In this document: positions 48,807-57,932 of the stretch, piece after piece | Layout of the letters: each line of letters starts with the position of its first letter | How positions within the stretch are numbered: position 1 is the first letter of the stretch | From: Lachnoclostridium sp. UBA5725 | GTDB lineage: Bacteria > Bacillota > Clostridia > Lachnospirales > Lachnospiraceae | NCBI GenBank assembly: GCA_002419585.1 | Contig: DIGJ01000033.1 | Location: 62,001 to 126,000, forward strand | Length of the DNA stretch: 64,000 nt | Direction: 5' to 3' | Notes under the pieces: model-generated | The model's database searches: none | Told to the model about the DNA's origin: nothing | The model's input: the letters and a program-made list of their open reading frames with translations, nothing else | Position numbers and translations under genes: made by a program

Positions 48807-49526
48807 TTATTTAATAGGCTCCTTGGAAGGTTTACCAGCACTTCGTGGATATTGTTTTGGTGTTTCTTTGCTTTTTCTAATTACTACAAAGGATCTCTCC
48901 ATATCCGTATCAATTAAATTGAAGTTTTCAACTCGATCTATTTTACCACCCAAAAGAGCTATGGCTTTTTTAGAGGTCTGTACTTCTTCTTCTATCTTGC
49001 CAGATTTATAGGATATAAAGTATCCTTGCTTTTTTACATATGGTAAGCAGTATTCCGATAAGGTTGCTAGATTTGCAACTGCTCTTGATACACATAAATC
49101 ATACTGCTCGCGATATATCTTATCTTTAGCAAAGTCCTCCGCACGTCCATGAATTGCATTTACATTTTTGAGACCGAGTTGACTTATTACTTCGTTTAAA
49201 AACTTAACTCTTTTATTTAATGAATCCAGTAAAGTTATTTCCAAATTAGGAAATGCAATCTTTAATGGAATACCTGGAAATCCAGCGCCAGTACCTAAAT
49301 CAAGTACTTTATATTCATTCGATAAATCCAATACTTTTATGAGTTCTAAGCTATCTGCAAAATGTTTTGTCACAACATCATCGTAATCCGTTATCGCAGT
49401 TAAATTCATAACTTCATTCCACTCAATAAGGATTTCGTAATATCGTAAAAATTGCATGCACTGTGTGTCGTCCAATTCAATTCCAAGTTTTCCAATTTCA
49501 AACTTAATTTTATCTTCTCTTATCAT
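48807..49526 (-). CDS. rsmG: 16S rRNA (guanine527-N7)-methyltransferase
   Basis: RsmG (GidB) methylates G527 in 16S rRNA; its loss gives low-level streptomycin resistance in other bacteria. The 239-residue protein has MNLTAITDYDDVVTKHFADS then LELI, the SAM-binding VLDLGTGAGFPGIPLKI and the SRAVANLATLSEYCLPYVK region, diagnostic of the family. It starts one base after the mnmG stop in the conserved mnmE-mnmG-rsmG order near the origin. Confidence 0.97.
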   Translation of the reverse strand: MIREDKIKFEIGKLGIELDDTQCMQFLRYYEILIEWNEVMNLTAITDYDDVVTKHFADSLELIKVLDLSNEYKVLDLGTGAGFPGIPLKIAFPNLEITLLDSLNKRVKFLNEVISQLGLKNVNAIHGRAEDFAKDKIYREQYDLCVSRAVANLATLSEYCLPYVKKQGYFISYKSGKIEEEVQTSKKAIALLGGKIDRVENFNLIDTDMERSFVVIRKSKETPKQYPRSAGKPSKEPIK

Positions 49527-49527
49527 A

Positions 49528-51417
49528 TTAAGATTCCTTATTATTTCTAAATTGTTCTAAGTACACTAAAAGCATTGAGATATCGGCTGGGGAAACCCCA
49601 GAAATTCTTGAAGCTTGTCCAACAGAATGAGGTCTTATTTTTGATAGTTTCTGAACAGCTTCAATCCGTAAACTATGAATCGTCGCATAATCAATATTCT
49701 CTGGTATCTTCTTTTTTTCTAGCTTTTTAAATTGTTCAACCTGGCGAAGTTGTCTTTGGATATAGCCATCATATTTCAAATTAATATTTACCTGTTCTAT
49801 GACTTCTTCTGACAATAATTCACGTTTCTTATCAATTGATGCTAACGCTTCATAACATAATTCTGGTCTTCTTACTAAATCTGCCAAGGTACAACCCGAA
49901 TTAAGTGGGGTACTATTATTTGCAATTAAAAGTTCTTGTACTTCCTTATTCGCTCCTACGTTTGTTTTTTCCAAACGCTCCATCTCATCTTGAATCTGCT
50001 TTTCTTTTATTAACAAATTTTGATAACGTTCTTCGCTAATTAAACCGATCTCATAACCTCTTTTTGTAAGTCGCAAATCAGCATTATCCTGTCTTAAAAT
50101 CAAACGGTATTCTGCACGTGAAGTCATCATACGATATGGCTCCAGTGTTTCTTTTGTTACTAGATCGTCAATTAAAACTCCAATATACGCTTCGGAACGG
50201 TCCAAGATCAAAGGTTCTTTTCCTAATACTTTTCTACTTGCATTGATACCTGCAATGAGACCTTGGCAAGCTGCCTCCTCATATCCTGAACTTCCATTAA
50301 ACTGTCCACCACTAAATAAACCTTCAATATTTTTAAATTCCAAAGAGGATTTTAATTGATTTGGATTGATGCAGTCATATTCGATTGCATATGCATTACG
50401 CACAATATTTACATTTTCAAGTCCCGGAACAGAACGATACATTTGATACTGCACATCTTCTGGAAGAGAGCTTGACATCCCACCAACATACATCTCATTT
50501 GTATAATTTCCTTCTGGTTCAATAAATACCTGATGTCTGTCCTTATCTGCAAAACGTACTACCTTATCTTCAATCGATGGACAATATCTAGGACCTGTAC
50601 CCTTTATATTCCCACAATATAAAGGAGATCGATCCAAATTGTTTCGAATAATCTCATGTGTATTTTCATTGGTATAAGTCAACCAGCAAGAAACCTGTTC
50701 TCTTTCGATATCTTCGCTTTTATTTGTAAAGGAAAATGGGACAATTTTTTCATCACCTTTTTGCTCTTGCATCTTAGAAAAATCGATGGACCGTTTATCA
50801 ATTCGAGCTGGTGTACCTGTCTTAAAACGGTACAATTCAATCCCTAATTCTTTCAAAGAATCGGATAAATAATTTGCTGCGGATAGACCATTTGGTCCTG
50901 TATAATTACTAGTGTCACCATAAACACATCTGGATTTTAAATAAACACCAGTACATAAAACGACTGCCTTACAAGAATATATTGAACCAGAATAAGTCTG
51001 TACTCCACTTACTTTTCCATCTTTGGCTAAAATTTTTACAACTTCAGCCTGTTTTAAGGTAAGATTAGTTGTATTTTCAACAACCTTACGCATTTCACGT
51101 GTATAATCTTGTTTATCCGCCTGCGCACGAAGTGAATGTACCGCAGGACCTTTTGATTCATTTAACATTTTAGATTGAATAAATGTCTTATCAATATTTA
51201 TTCCCATTTCTCCACCTAAAGCATCAATTTCTTTTACTAAATGCCCTTTCGAACTTCCTCCTATATTAGGATTACATGGCATTAAAGCAATACTATCCAT
51301 ACTTACGGTAAACATTATTGTTTTTAAACCCAATCTTGCGGATGCTAACGCCGCTTCACATCCGGCGTGCCCTGCCCCAACAACTACAACATCCACTTCT
51401 TCATTCAAGTATGACAT
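49528..51417 (-). CDS. mnmG: tRNA uridine-5-carboxymethylaminomethyl modification enzyme MnmG
   Basis: MnmG (GidA) works with MnmE to modify wobble uridine 34 of certain tRNAs, using FAD, methylene-tetrahydrofolate and glycine or ammonium. The 629-residue protein has the FAD-binding VVVGAGHAGCEAALASARLG, the CNPNIGGSSKGHLVKEIDAL segment, GTPARID and the C-terminal helical domain ending GVSPADISMLLVYLEQ. Length and motifs are normal. It lies 18 bases downstream of mnmE and one base ahead of rsmG. Confidence 0.98.
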   Translation of the reverse strand: MSYLNEEVDVVVVGAGHAGCEAALASARLGLKTIMFTVSMDSIALMPCNPNIGGSSKGHLVKEIDALGGEMGINIDKTFIQSKMLNESKGPAVHSLRAQADKQDYTREMRKVVENTTNLTLKQAEVVKILAKDGKVSGVQTYSGSIYSCKAVVLCTGVYLKSRCVYGDTSNYTGPNGLSAANYLSDSLKELGIELYRFKTGTPARIDKRSIDFSKMQEQKGDEKIVPFSFTNKSEDIEREQVSCWLTYTNENTHEIIRNNLDRSPLYCGNIKGTGPRYCPSIEDKVVRFADKDRHQVFIEPEGNYTNEMYVGGMSSSLPEDVQYQMYRSVPGLENVNIVRNAYAIEYDCINPNQLKSSLEFKNIEGLFSGGQFNGSSGYEEAACQGLIAGINASRKVLGKEPLILDRSEAYIGVLIDDLVTKETLEPYRMMTSRAEYRLILRQDNADLRLTKRGYEIGLISEERYQNLLIKEKQIQDEMERLEKTNVGANKEVQELLIANNSTPLNSGCTLADLVRRPELCYEALASIDKKRELLSEEVIEQVNINLKYDGYIQRQLRQVEQFKKLEKKKIPENIDYATIHSLRIEAVQKLSKIRPHSVGQASRISGVSPADISMLLVYLEQFRNNKES

Positions 51418-51435
51418 TTCTAAAACTCCTCTTTT

Positions 51436-52812
51436 CTATTTGCCCATGCAAAATTCACGAAAGATTGTATTCACCAAATCTTCTCCAACGGATTCTCCTA
51501 TGATTTCTCCCAAACTTTCATATGCATTCATTAAGTCAATCGTATAGAAATCTTCCGGCATTCCTAACTCAACGCTACTAATCACTTGATTCAAACTTTT
51601 TATACTTTCTTCTAATCCATGCTTATGACGAATGTTTGTAATATAAATTTCGTCATTAAACTTAAGTTCTCCTTGAAAGAACATATCCTCAATGGATTTT
51701 TCTAATGTGTCGATACCTTCTCGTTTTATCGCTGAAACTTCAATTATAAGTTGATTTGTAACTAATTTTAAATCTTCTCTTTTTATAATAGGTTTCAAGT
51801 CCATTTTATTGAGTAAAACAATTGCCTTTTTACCTTCCATTAATCGAAGTATTTCTTCATCATTTTTATCCAATTCTCTTGATGCATCCACCACATAAAT
51901 GATTAAATCAGCATCCAAAGCAGTTTCCTTTGCTTTTTCAACACCTATCTTTTCAACAAAATCCTTTGTATCACGAATACCTGCTGTATCAATTAAGTTT
52001 AGTATAACACCGCCTAAATTTATACTTTCTTCTAATGTATCTCTTGTTGTACCTTCAATATCTGTTACAATGGCACGATCTTCACCAACTAAAATATTGA
52101 GTAAGGAAGATTTTCCTGCATTTGGTTTACCTAATATAACGGTTTTTATTCCTTCTTTAAGAATTTTACCATTATCCGTAGTTTCTAGCAAATGATTTAA
52201 ATCAAATATGACCTGTTTTACATGTTTACTTAGTTCATCTGAGAATCCATCTATATCAATATGCTCCGGATCATCCAATGCTGCTTCAATAAATGCAATA
52301 TCCCTTAAAATAATATTTCGCTCTTTTACTATCTTATCATGGATATTTCCTTTCAATTGACAAACCGAACTTTTTAATGCCATATCATTTTTTGCATTAA
52401 TAATATCCATAACTGCTTCCGCCTGTGATAAATCAATTCTTCCATTCAAAAAAGCACGTTTGGTAAACTCACCTGGTTCGGCAGGTCTTGCTCCATTTTT
52501 TATTATAATCTCCAATATCTTTTTTGTAACTACAATTCCACCATGACAATCAATTTCCACTACATCTTCTCTGGTATAGGAGTTTGGTCCCTTCATCAAT
52601 AAAACCATTACTTCATCAATAATTTCTTCTCCATCCATGATATATCCATAATGAATGGTATGGCTATTTTGCGCACTGATCTTTTTTTTACCAGACTTGG
52701 AAGAATAAATTTTATCGATAATTTCTAAACTATTTTCTCCACTAATTCGAATAATACTTAACCCCGCATTACTCATTGCAGTTGCAATTGCAGCAATCGT
52801 ATCCGTCTTCAA
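51436..52812 (-). CDS. mnmE: tRNA modification GTPase MnmE
   Basis: MnmE (TrmE) is the GTPase partner of MnmG. It has the N-terminal folate-binding domain (DTIAAIATAMSNAGLSIIRI), the G domain inserted in a helical domain (G1 GKPNAGKSS, G3 DTAGIRDT, G4 NKMD) and the C-terminal CMGK with the essential cysteine. The frame opens 19 codons earlier at an ATG, but AAAGGAAA precedes TTG at 52810-52812. Starting there gives the normal 458-residue length and the typical KTDTIAAIAT opening, so the TTG start is preferred. Confidence 0.96.
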   Translation of the reverse strand: MKTDTIAAIATAMSNAGLSIIRISGENSLEIIDKIYSSKSGKKKISAQNSHTIHYGYIMDGEEIIDEVMVLLMKGPNSYTREDVVEIDCHGGIVVTKKILEIIIKNGARPAEPGEFTKRAFLNGRIDLSQAEAVMDIINAKNDMALKSSVCQLKGNIHDKIVKERNIILRDIAFIEAALDDPEHIDIDGFSDELSKHVKQVIFDLNHLLETTDNGKILKEGIKTVILGKPNAGKSSLLNILVGEDRAIVTDIEGTTRDTLEESINLGGVILNLIDTAGIRDTKDFVEKIGVEKAKETALDADLIIYVVDASRELDKNDEEILRLMEGKKAIVLLNKMDLKPIIKREDLKLVTNQLIIEVSAIKREGIDTLEKSIEDMFFQGELKFNDEIYITNIRHKHGLEESIKSLNQVISSVELGMPEDFYTIDLMNAYESLGEIIGESVGEDLVNTIFREFCMGK

Positions 52813-52874
52813 TTTATAAATTTCCTTTCTAAAAAACAACGACTCATAGCAAGAAGCCACGAGTCGCATTAACT

Positions 52875-53753
52875 TTATTTCTCTGTTTTTACTTCAGTAG
52901 TTTCTCTTTCACTGAAATTTTTCTTGTAACCGTTTCTATTATTATTATAACGACTTTGATTATTTTTATTATTATAATCTCGATAACCTTTTTTTAGTGT
53001 AACCACCACTCTTCTATAAGGTTCATCACCTTCGCTATGAGTATCCACATACTTATCTGCCTGAAGTGCTGAATGAATAATTCTTCTTTCGTATGGATTC
53101 ATAGGTTCCAATGAAACCGGGTGTTTTGTACGTTTCACTTTATAAGCAATATTCTTTGCCAGATTTTCTAACGTCTCTTTACGTCTTTCTCGGTAATTTT
53201 CTGTATCTAACTTTACTTTTAAATAGCAAGTTGTCTCCTTATTAATTACAAGACTTGTTAAATACTGAAGTGAATCTAGAGTTTGTCCCCTTTTACCGAT
53301 TAAGATTCCCATATCATCTCCTTCGATATTGATAGAAACAACTCCTTCCTCAAAATCAAAAGATACTGTAACGGTCGCTTCAATCTTCATTGCATCCAAA
53401 ACTTCTTTTAAAAATTTCTTTGCAACAGCTTCCACGTTTGCCTGATTGATTGGTTCCTTATTTACACTCACTGTTTTTTTGATAATGCTTTCTTCTTTAA
53501 CTTCGTTTCTTACTTCTTTCTTTATAGATTCCACTTTTTTAGGTTCCGCTTTTATAAACTCTTCCTTTTTCGTTTCCTCCACTTTTACTCTGGCTTTAAT
53601 TTTTGCTGGTTTACTAAATAAACCTAAAAGACCACTTTTTTGTTCTTCTATTACTTCATATTCAACCATTGAACTTGGAACCTGCAAAAAAACCGAGGCT
53701 TCTGTCAATGCATCATTCACTGTTTTTGCTGTAAACTCTTCCCAATTACCCAT
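52875..53753 (-). CDS. jag: RNA-binding protein Jag (KhpB)
   Basis: The 292-residue protein has an N-terminal Jag_N domain (KTVNDALTEASVFLQVP ... EEQKSGLLGLFSKPAKIK), a lysine/glutamate-rich linker, a KH domain (DDMGILIGKRGQTLDSLQYL) and an R3H domain (ERRIIHSALQ), then a basic Asn-rich tail (NNKNNQSRYNNNRNGYKKN). KhpB with KhpA binds many RNAs and affects cell elongation and division in Firmicutes. The gene lies between yidC and mnmE, its conserved place, starting one base after the yidC stop. Confidence 0.95.
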   Translation of the reverse strand: MGNWEEFTAKTVNDALTEASVFLQVPSSMVEYEVIEEQKSGLLGLFSKPAKIKARVKVEETKKEEFIKAEPKKVESIKKEVRNEVKEESIIKKTVSVNKEPINQANVEAVAKKFLKEVLDAMKIEATVTVSFDFEEGVVSINIEGDDMGILIGKRGQTLDSLQYLTSLVINKETTCYLKVKLDTENYRERRKETLENLAKNIAYKVKRTKHPVSLEPMNPYERRIIHSALQADKYVDTHSEGDEPYRRVVVTLKKGYRDYNNKNNQSRYNNNRNGYKKNFSERETTEVKTEK

Positions 53754-53754
53754 A

Positions 53755-55026
53755 TTATTTCTCCTCCTTGTCCTTCTGGTTCCGATTCAACATTTTAGCA
53801 TAGCCTGCTATGCTCCCACTCTCATATTCTGTTTGATCATCATTAGTATTATCAGAAGAAATTGTATTTTTTGAATTAACCGATGCTTTATCTTTTAAAG
53901 AACCCGTCCTTCTCTTAGCGTATTCTTCCATAGAAGCATTTGGGTCAATTCCCATTTTAATTTTTTTCTTATTTTGCTTTTCTTTATTCTTTTCAATTAA
54001 TTCATCAATATCAATCTTTTCAAGATGCTTATCAATAATTAATTGCTGACCAATTCTAAATACAGCACCAGCAATCCAATAAATACCTAGACCAACTGGA
54101 AGTGTTAAACAGATTGCTCCTGAAAAGAATGGCATAATTGTATTCATTGATTTCATAGTTGCTGCAGTTGTATCATTACCATTTGCTTGTGGTGTATTAC
54201 GAGTCATTAATTTTGTCTGAATCATCTGCGTAATAATTGATAATGCAGGAACACATAAATAACAAATCTTTGTTAAGATAGAAGTTGACGATGTAAACTG
54301 CCCCATCGGTGTTTCTGCTATATTAAGACCAAAAGCAAAATTATTAATATCCATAATCTTATCTGAATTTTTTGTAATGACATCCGAAATAGATACAAAT
54401 GTTGGATTTGAAGTTAATTCTGCCCAGTTTGTTGATTTGAATTGTGCTAATATATCAACCAAATGATTTATAGAAATACTCTGGCTAATATCTCCCCAAC
54501 TTTTTACTTTTAATACAGTAAAACTATTCGCAAAGTCAGTCATAACTGGTAGATAACCGTTAACTCCTTGAATTGCCTCTGCAATGTCACTGTAAATATT
54601 ATAAATAGCAGGAACATATGCTGGAATATTATAAATTACACGATACAATGCAAAAAGAATCGGAAATGTAATCAACATTGGTAAGCAGCCACTTGTTGGA
54701 CTTGCTCCATATTTTTGATATACAGCCTGTGTTTCTAATTGCGATTTACGCATAGAATCTTCGTCTTTTTTCCCTTTATATTTTTCCTGAATTTTTGATA
54801 ATTCAGGGCTCATTTTCGCTGAAAGCTTTGTAAATTTTTGTTGTTTTATTGTCATTGGTATCATCAGTGCATTGACAAAAAACGTAAAGATAATAATACA
54901 AACCCCTGCATTTTCTATTCCAAAATTACTTAAAAATGAATAAATACCGTTTAATATCCAACCGAGTACCACTGCGATTGGCCCTAATATAGCACCATCG
55001 TATTTTGTTAAAACAGCTATTAACAC
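53755..55026 (-). CDS. yidC: Membrane protein insertase YidC
   Basis: YidC (SpoIIIJ/OxaA) inserts and folds membrane proteins with or without SecYEG. The 423-residue protein has five membrane helices: LGPIAVVLGWILNGIYSFL, VCIIIFTFFVNALMIPM, LPMLITFPILFALYRVIY, a later pair around YLCVPALSIITQMIQ and GAICLTLPVGLGIYWIAGA. The KQQKFTKLSAKMSPELSKIQ hairpin is followed by a charged Lys-rich tail. There is no lipobox; translation starts at GTG (55024-55026), seven bases after GGAGG. The segment between the third and fourth helices is longer than in B. subtilis SpoIIIJ (about 260 residues total), which is common in clostridia. Confidence 0.95.
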   Translation of the reverse strand: MLIAVLTKYDGAILGPIAVVLGWILNGIYSFLSNFGIENAGVCIIIFTFFVNALMIPMTIKQQKFTKLSAKMSPELSKIQEKYKGKKDEDSMRKSQLETQAVYQKYGASPTSGCLPMLITFPILFALYRVIYNIPAYVPAIYNIYSDIAEAIQGVNGYLPVMTDFANSFTVLKVKSWGDISQSISINHLVDILAQFKSTNWAELTSNPTFVSISDVITKNSDKIMDINNFAFGLNIAETPMGQFTSSTSILTKICYLCVPALSIITQMIQTKLMTRNTPQANGNDTTAATMKSMNTIMPFFSGAICLTLPVGLGIYWIAGAVFRIGQQLIIDKHLEKIDIDELIEKNKEKQNKKKIKMGIDPNASMEEYAKRRTGSLKDKASVNSKNTISSDNTNDDQTEYESGSIAGYAKMLNRNQKDKEEK

Positions 55027-55056
55027 TTTTTTTCCTCCTTATAATTCCCCATATAT

Positions 55057-55269
55057 TTAAGGTACTGGGTCATATCCTCCTTTATGAAAAGGATGACAAC
55101 GCAAAATTCTCCTTATAGCAAGGTAAGAACCCTTAATCAAACCATACTTTTCCAATGCTTCAATGGCATAAGAAGAGCAGGTAGGCGTATAGATACAAGT
55201 AGGCCTTCCTTTTAAAGGAGAAATATATTTACGATATAGATTTAATAAAAATATTAAAAACCGTTTCAC
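55057..55269 (-). CDS. yidD: Membrane protein insertion efficiency factor YidD
   Basis: A 70-residue protein with the YidD signature CIYTPTCSSYAIEALEKYG and RCHPFHKGGYDPVP, including the conserved cysteines. It assists YidC-dependent insertion at the inner face of the membrane. It starts at GTG within a four-base overlap with the rnpA stop and lies 30 bases ahead of yidC. Confidence 0.96.
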   Translation of the reverse strand: MKRFLIFLLNLYRKYISPLKGRPTCIYTPTCSSYAIEALEKYGLIKGSYLAIRRILRCHPFHKGGYDPVP

Positions 55270-55625
55270 GATTCAATCATCTCTTTTATAATTCTATGAA
55301 GTTTACCTAAATGTAACAACGCACTACAAATATCTTGATACTTTTTGTCTTTTGCCGTAGCTCTTGCTATAACGACAATGTCCCAACCACTATGGAACTT
55401 TTCATCATTTAATCTGTAACTTTCTCGAATTAATCTAGTCAATCTGTGTCTGACAACACTATTTCCTACTTTTTTACTAACGGAAATACCAAGTCTGTTC
55501 TCTTTTTTTTCATTTTCTAATACATACATTACCAAATAACGATTGGCATAAGATTTTCCTCTTCTGTAAACCTTTTGAAAATCCTGATTACTTTTTATTG
55601 ATTCTGACAATTTCAAAATCCCCAA
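55266..55625 (-). CDS. rnpA: Ribonuclease P protein component
   Basis: RnpA binds the catalytic RNase P RNA and helps mature the 5' ends of tRNAs. The 119 residues include SNQDFQKVYRRGKSYANRYL at the N-terminus and the basic RNA-binding helix ISVSKKVGNSVVRHRLTRLI, diagnostic of the family. The usual RNR motif reads RHRLTR here. The start is a TTG at 55623-55625 or a nearby in-frame TTG (residue 4), both close to GGGG; the true start is uncertain by a few codons. It is the second gene of the rpmH-rnpA-yidD-yidC operon. Confidence 0.94.
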   Translation of the reverse strand: MGILKLSESIKSNQDFQKVYRRGKSYANRYLVMYVLENEKKENRLGISVSKKVGNSVVRHRLTRLIRESYRLNDEKFHSGWDIVVIARATAKDKKYQDICSALLHLGKLHRIIKEMIES

Positions 55626-55685
55626 TCAATTCATAAGTACGAAACCTAAAATCATGCTAAGAAGAAAAGGTCACAATAATGCGAC

Positions 55686-55820
55686 CTATGCAGATAATTT
55701 GTTTCTTCCTTTTGCTCTTCTAGCTGCTAAAACTTTTCTTCCGTTTTTCGTGCTCATTCTTTTTCTGAAACCATGAACCTTAGATCTTGATCTCTTTTTA
55801 GGTTGGAATGTCATTTTCAT
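55686..55820 (-). CDS. rpmH: Large ribosomal subunit protein bL34
   Basis: A 44-residue basic protein, MKMTFQPKKRSRSKVHGFRK followed by RMSTKNGRKVLAARRAKGRN and KLSA, near-identical in pattern to bL34 of other Firmicutes. The ribosome site AAGGAGG lies 10 bases upstream of ATG at 55818-55820. It is the first gene of the leftward operon from the origin, behind a consensus promoter. Confidence 0.98.
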   Translation of the reverse strand: MKMTFQPKKRSRSKVHGFRKRMSTKNGRKVLAARRAKGRNKLSA

Positions 55821-55907
55821 GTCATATACACCTCCTTCTTAATTTACCAAACTATCTATATTATAGTAGGCACATTTCTGCTATTTTATAAAAAAATATC
55901 AGACTTT

Positions 55908-55936
55908 ATTATAAAGGCTAGAAAGACTTCCGTCAA
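55908..55936 (-). promoter_or_regulatory. Promoter of rpmH operon
   Basis: On the minus strand TTGACG (55931-55936) and TATAAT (55908-55913) are 17 bases apart, about 90 bases upstream of rpmH. A second TATAAT-like element lies closer to the gene but without a -35. Confidence 0.8.
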
Positions 55937-55984
55937 GTAAAATCTTATCGCTTATTGTTTTTTTTGTTAACTAACAATTCACCC

Positions 55985-56249
55985 ACTGTATACATTCTAC
56001 AGTTGTGTTATCCACAAAAAGTGGATAGATTGTGGATAACTTGTTATTTTTTTTGAAATTATTCGAATAAAATATTGTTAATAGCCTTTTATTTCACAGA
56101 ATTTTTAATGTTATCAACTTTTAATAACTTTATACACATTGATGTTAATAAGTCAAGGCAAAGTTTTATTATTAACATCATTCACAATTGTTTGTCCACA
56201 TTAATCACATCTCAATTTAACTTAAAAATAAGTCAAATTGTTTTAATCA
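55985..56249. other. Replication origin region, upstream part (DnaA boxes)
   Basis: The roughly 490-base gap between rpmH and dnaA holds clustered DnaA boxes: perfect TTATCCACA at 56008-56016 (plus) and its reverse complement TGTGGATAA at 56031-56039, with a weaker AGTGGATAG between them at 56020-56028. Further boxes are TTATACACA at 56130-56138, TTGTCCACA at 56192-56200 and TTAATCACA at 56201-56209. The surrounding sequence is extremely AT-rich. Divergent gene flow starts here. The unwinding site itself cannot be fixed by eye. Confidence 0.85.
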
Positions 56250-56278
56250 TTGAAAAATATTTCACTTTGATATATTAT
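56250..56278 (+). promoter_or_regulatory. dnaA: Candidate dnaA promoter
   Basis: TTGAAA (56250-56255) and TATTAT (56273-56278) are 17 bases apart, 33 bases upstream of the dnaA start and just after the DnaA-box cluster, which would allow DnaA to repress its own gene. Confidence 0.6.
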
Positions 56279-56311
56279 GTATATGTATGCTTATTTCATG
56301 GGGAGGTCTAG

Positions 56312-57691
56312 ATGAAAGAATTAATTGAAGAAAAATGGGAAGAAATTCTGGAATATATGAAAATTGAACATGGAATTTCCGATGTTTCTTTTAAAACATG
56401 GATTCTGCCATTAAAAATATATTCAATTGTTGGTAGTGTTATTACCATTTCAATTGATGATGGTAAACTTGGAAATAGTAAGAAATTTATTGTTAATAAA
56501 TTTTCACTTCCATTAAAAGTTTCAATAGAAGAAATTACAGGACAGGAATTTGATTTGGAATTTCAATTATCCAGTGAATTAGAAGAATTACCAAATGAAC
56601 CTATCGCCCCAGCTGTCATTAATAAGGAAGAAGTAAAAAAAGAAACCAATCAGTATCCATTTTTAAATCCAAGATATACATTTGATACCTTTGTAGTTGG
56701 TAATAATAATACATTTGCTCATGCTGCTTCTTTGGCAGTTGCCGAATCACCGGGTGAAATTTATAATCCACTCTTTATATATGGAGGGGTAGGTCTTGGA
56801 AAGACTCATCTTATGCATTCAATTGCTCATTATATATTAGAACAAAATCCATCCGCAAAAGTAATCTATGTTACAAGTGAAAAATTTACAAATGAACTTA
56901 TTGAAGCAATTCGTAATAAAGCAGATACGAACTCCATTGCTGAATTTCGCAAGAAATATCGAAATATCGATGTTTTATTAATTGACGATATTCAATTTAT
57001 TATTGGTAAAGAAAGTACCCAGGAAGAATTCTTCCATACTTTTAATACATTACATGAATCAAAAAAACAGATTATCATATCTTCTGATAAACCACCAAAA
57101 GATATGGAAATCTTGGAAGAGCGTCTCCGTTCACGTTTCGAATGGGGCTTAAATGTTGACATTAAATCTCCAGATTATGAAACTAGAATGGCAATTCTTA
57201 AGAAAAAAGAAGAATTAGATGGTTTATCCATTGATAATGAAGTAATGAAATACATTGCTACTAATATCAAATCAAATATCCGTGAGTTAGAGGGGGCTTT
57301 GACTCAAATTGTTGCGCGTTCTCGCCTTATTAATAAAGAAGTAGATGTAGCACTTGCAGAAGAAGCATTAAAAGATCTAATTTCTCCAAACAATAAACGT
57401 GATATCACAATTGAATTAATTACAGGTATCGTTGCGGAGCATTATAATATTAATGTATCCGATCTTATTTCTGCAAAGAAAAGTAGAAACATAGCCTTTC
57501 CACGTCAAATCTGTATGTATTTATGTCGTGATTTAACAGAAATATCATTTCAGGATATTGGCCATTATTTTGGAAATAGGGATCATACTACAATTATTCA
57601 TGGTTGTGATAAAGTACAAAAAGACTTGGACATGGACTTAAATTTAAAGAATACTATTGAAGTTTTGAAGAAGAAGATTAATCCTCAATAG
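56312..57691 (+). CDS. dnaA: Chromosomal replication initiator protein DnaA
   Basis: The 459-residue initiator has an N-terminal domain I (EKWEEILEYMKIEHGISDVS, FKTWILPL), a linker, the AAA+ domain (FVVGNNNTFAHAASLAVAES; Walker A GGVGLGKTHLMH; Walker B VLLIDDIQF) and a C-terminal DNA-binding domain with the box-reading signature YFGNRDHTTIIHGCDKV. The GGGGAGG ribosome site is five bases from the ATG. It is flanked on both sides by DnaA boxes and is the first gene of the rightward dnaA-dnaN-yaaA-recF-gyrB-gyrA block. Confidence 0.98.
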   Translation: MKELIEEKWEEILEYMKIEHGISDVSFKTWILPLKIYSIVGSVITISIDDGKLGNSKKFIVNKFSLPLKVSIEEITGQEFDLEFQLSSELEELPNEPIAPAVINKEEVKKETNQYPFLNPRYTFDTFVVGNNNTFAHAASLAVAESPGEIYNPLFIYGGVGLGKTHLMHSIAHYILEQNPSAKVIYVTSEKFTNELIEAIRNKADTNSIAEFRKKYRNIDVLLIDDIQFIIGKESTQEEFFHTFNTLHESKKQIIISSDKPPKDMEILEERLRSRFEWGLNVDIKSPDYETRMAILKKKEELDGLSIDNEVMKYIATNIKSNIRELEGALTQIVARSRLINKEVDVALAEEALKDLISPNNKRDITIELITGIVAEHYNINVSDLISAKKSRNIAFPRQICMYLCRDLTEISFQDIGHYFGNRDHTTIIHGCDKVQKDLDMDLNLKNTIEVLKKKINPQ

Positions 57692-57715
57692 GATGTTAAT
57701 ACTTTGTTTGATTCA

Positions 57716-57929
57716 TGTGTATAACCTTAAAATTAACTTAGCAGCTAATTTTTGATACACACATGGCTAACATTTCATTTTTCATTAAACCACATAGTTA
57801 TTAAACTCTGTAAGCCTTGATTTTAAAAGCTTAGAGGTACTTATTCACAAACTAACAGCCCCTATTACGATTACTACGAAGTATTTTATTATATTTATAT
57901 ACCAAAATTTCTGGAAGGAGTTATACACA
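57716..57929. other. dnaA-dnaN intergenic region with DnaA boxes
   Basis: The 241-base gap contains TGTGTATAA (57716-57724, minus-strand TTATACACA), TTATTCACA (57841-57849) and TTATACACA (57921-57929), overlapping the dnaN ribosome region. Boxes on both sides of dnaA indicate a bipartite origin as in B. subtilis. A clear DnaA-trio run was not found. Confidence 0.7.
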
Positions 57930-57932
57930 TTT

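Noticed and set aside
56075..56311. 78-codon plus-strand frame between rpmH and dnaA
   Set aside because: It runs through the DnaA-box region and the dnaA promoter, has no ribosome site and encodes an AT-driven Ile/Phe/Asn-rich sequence.
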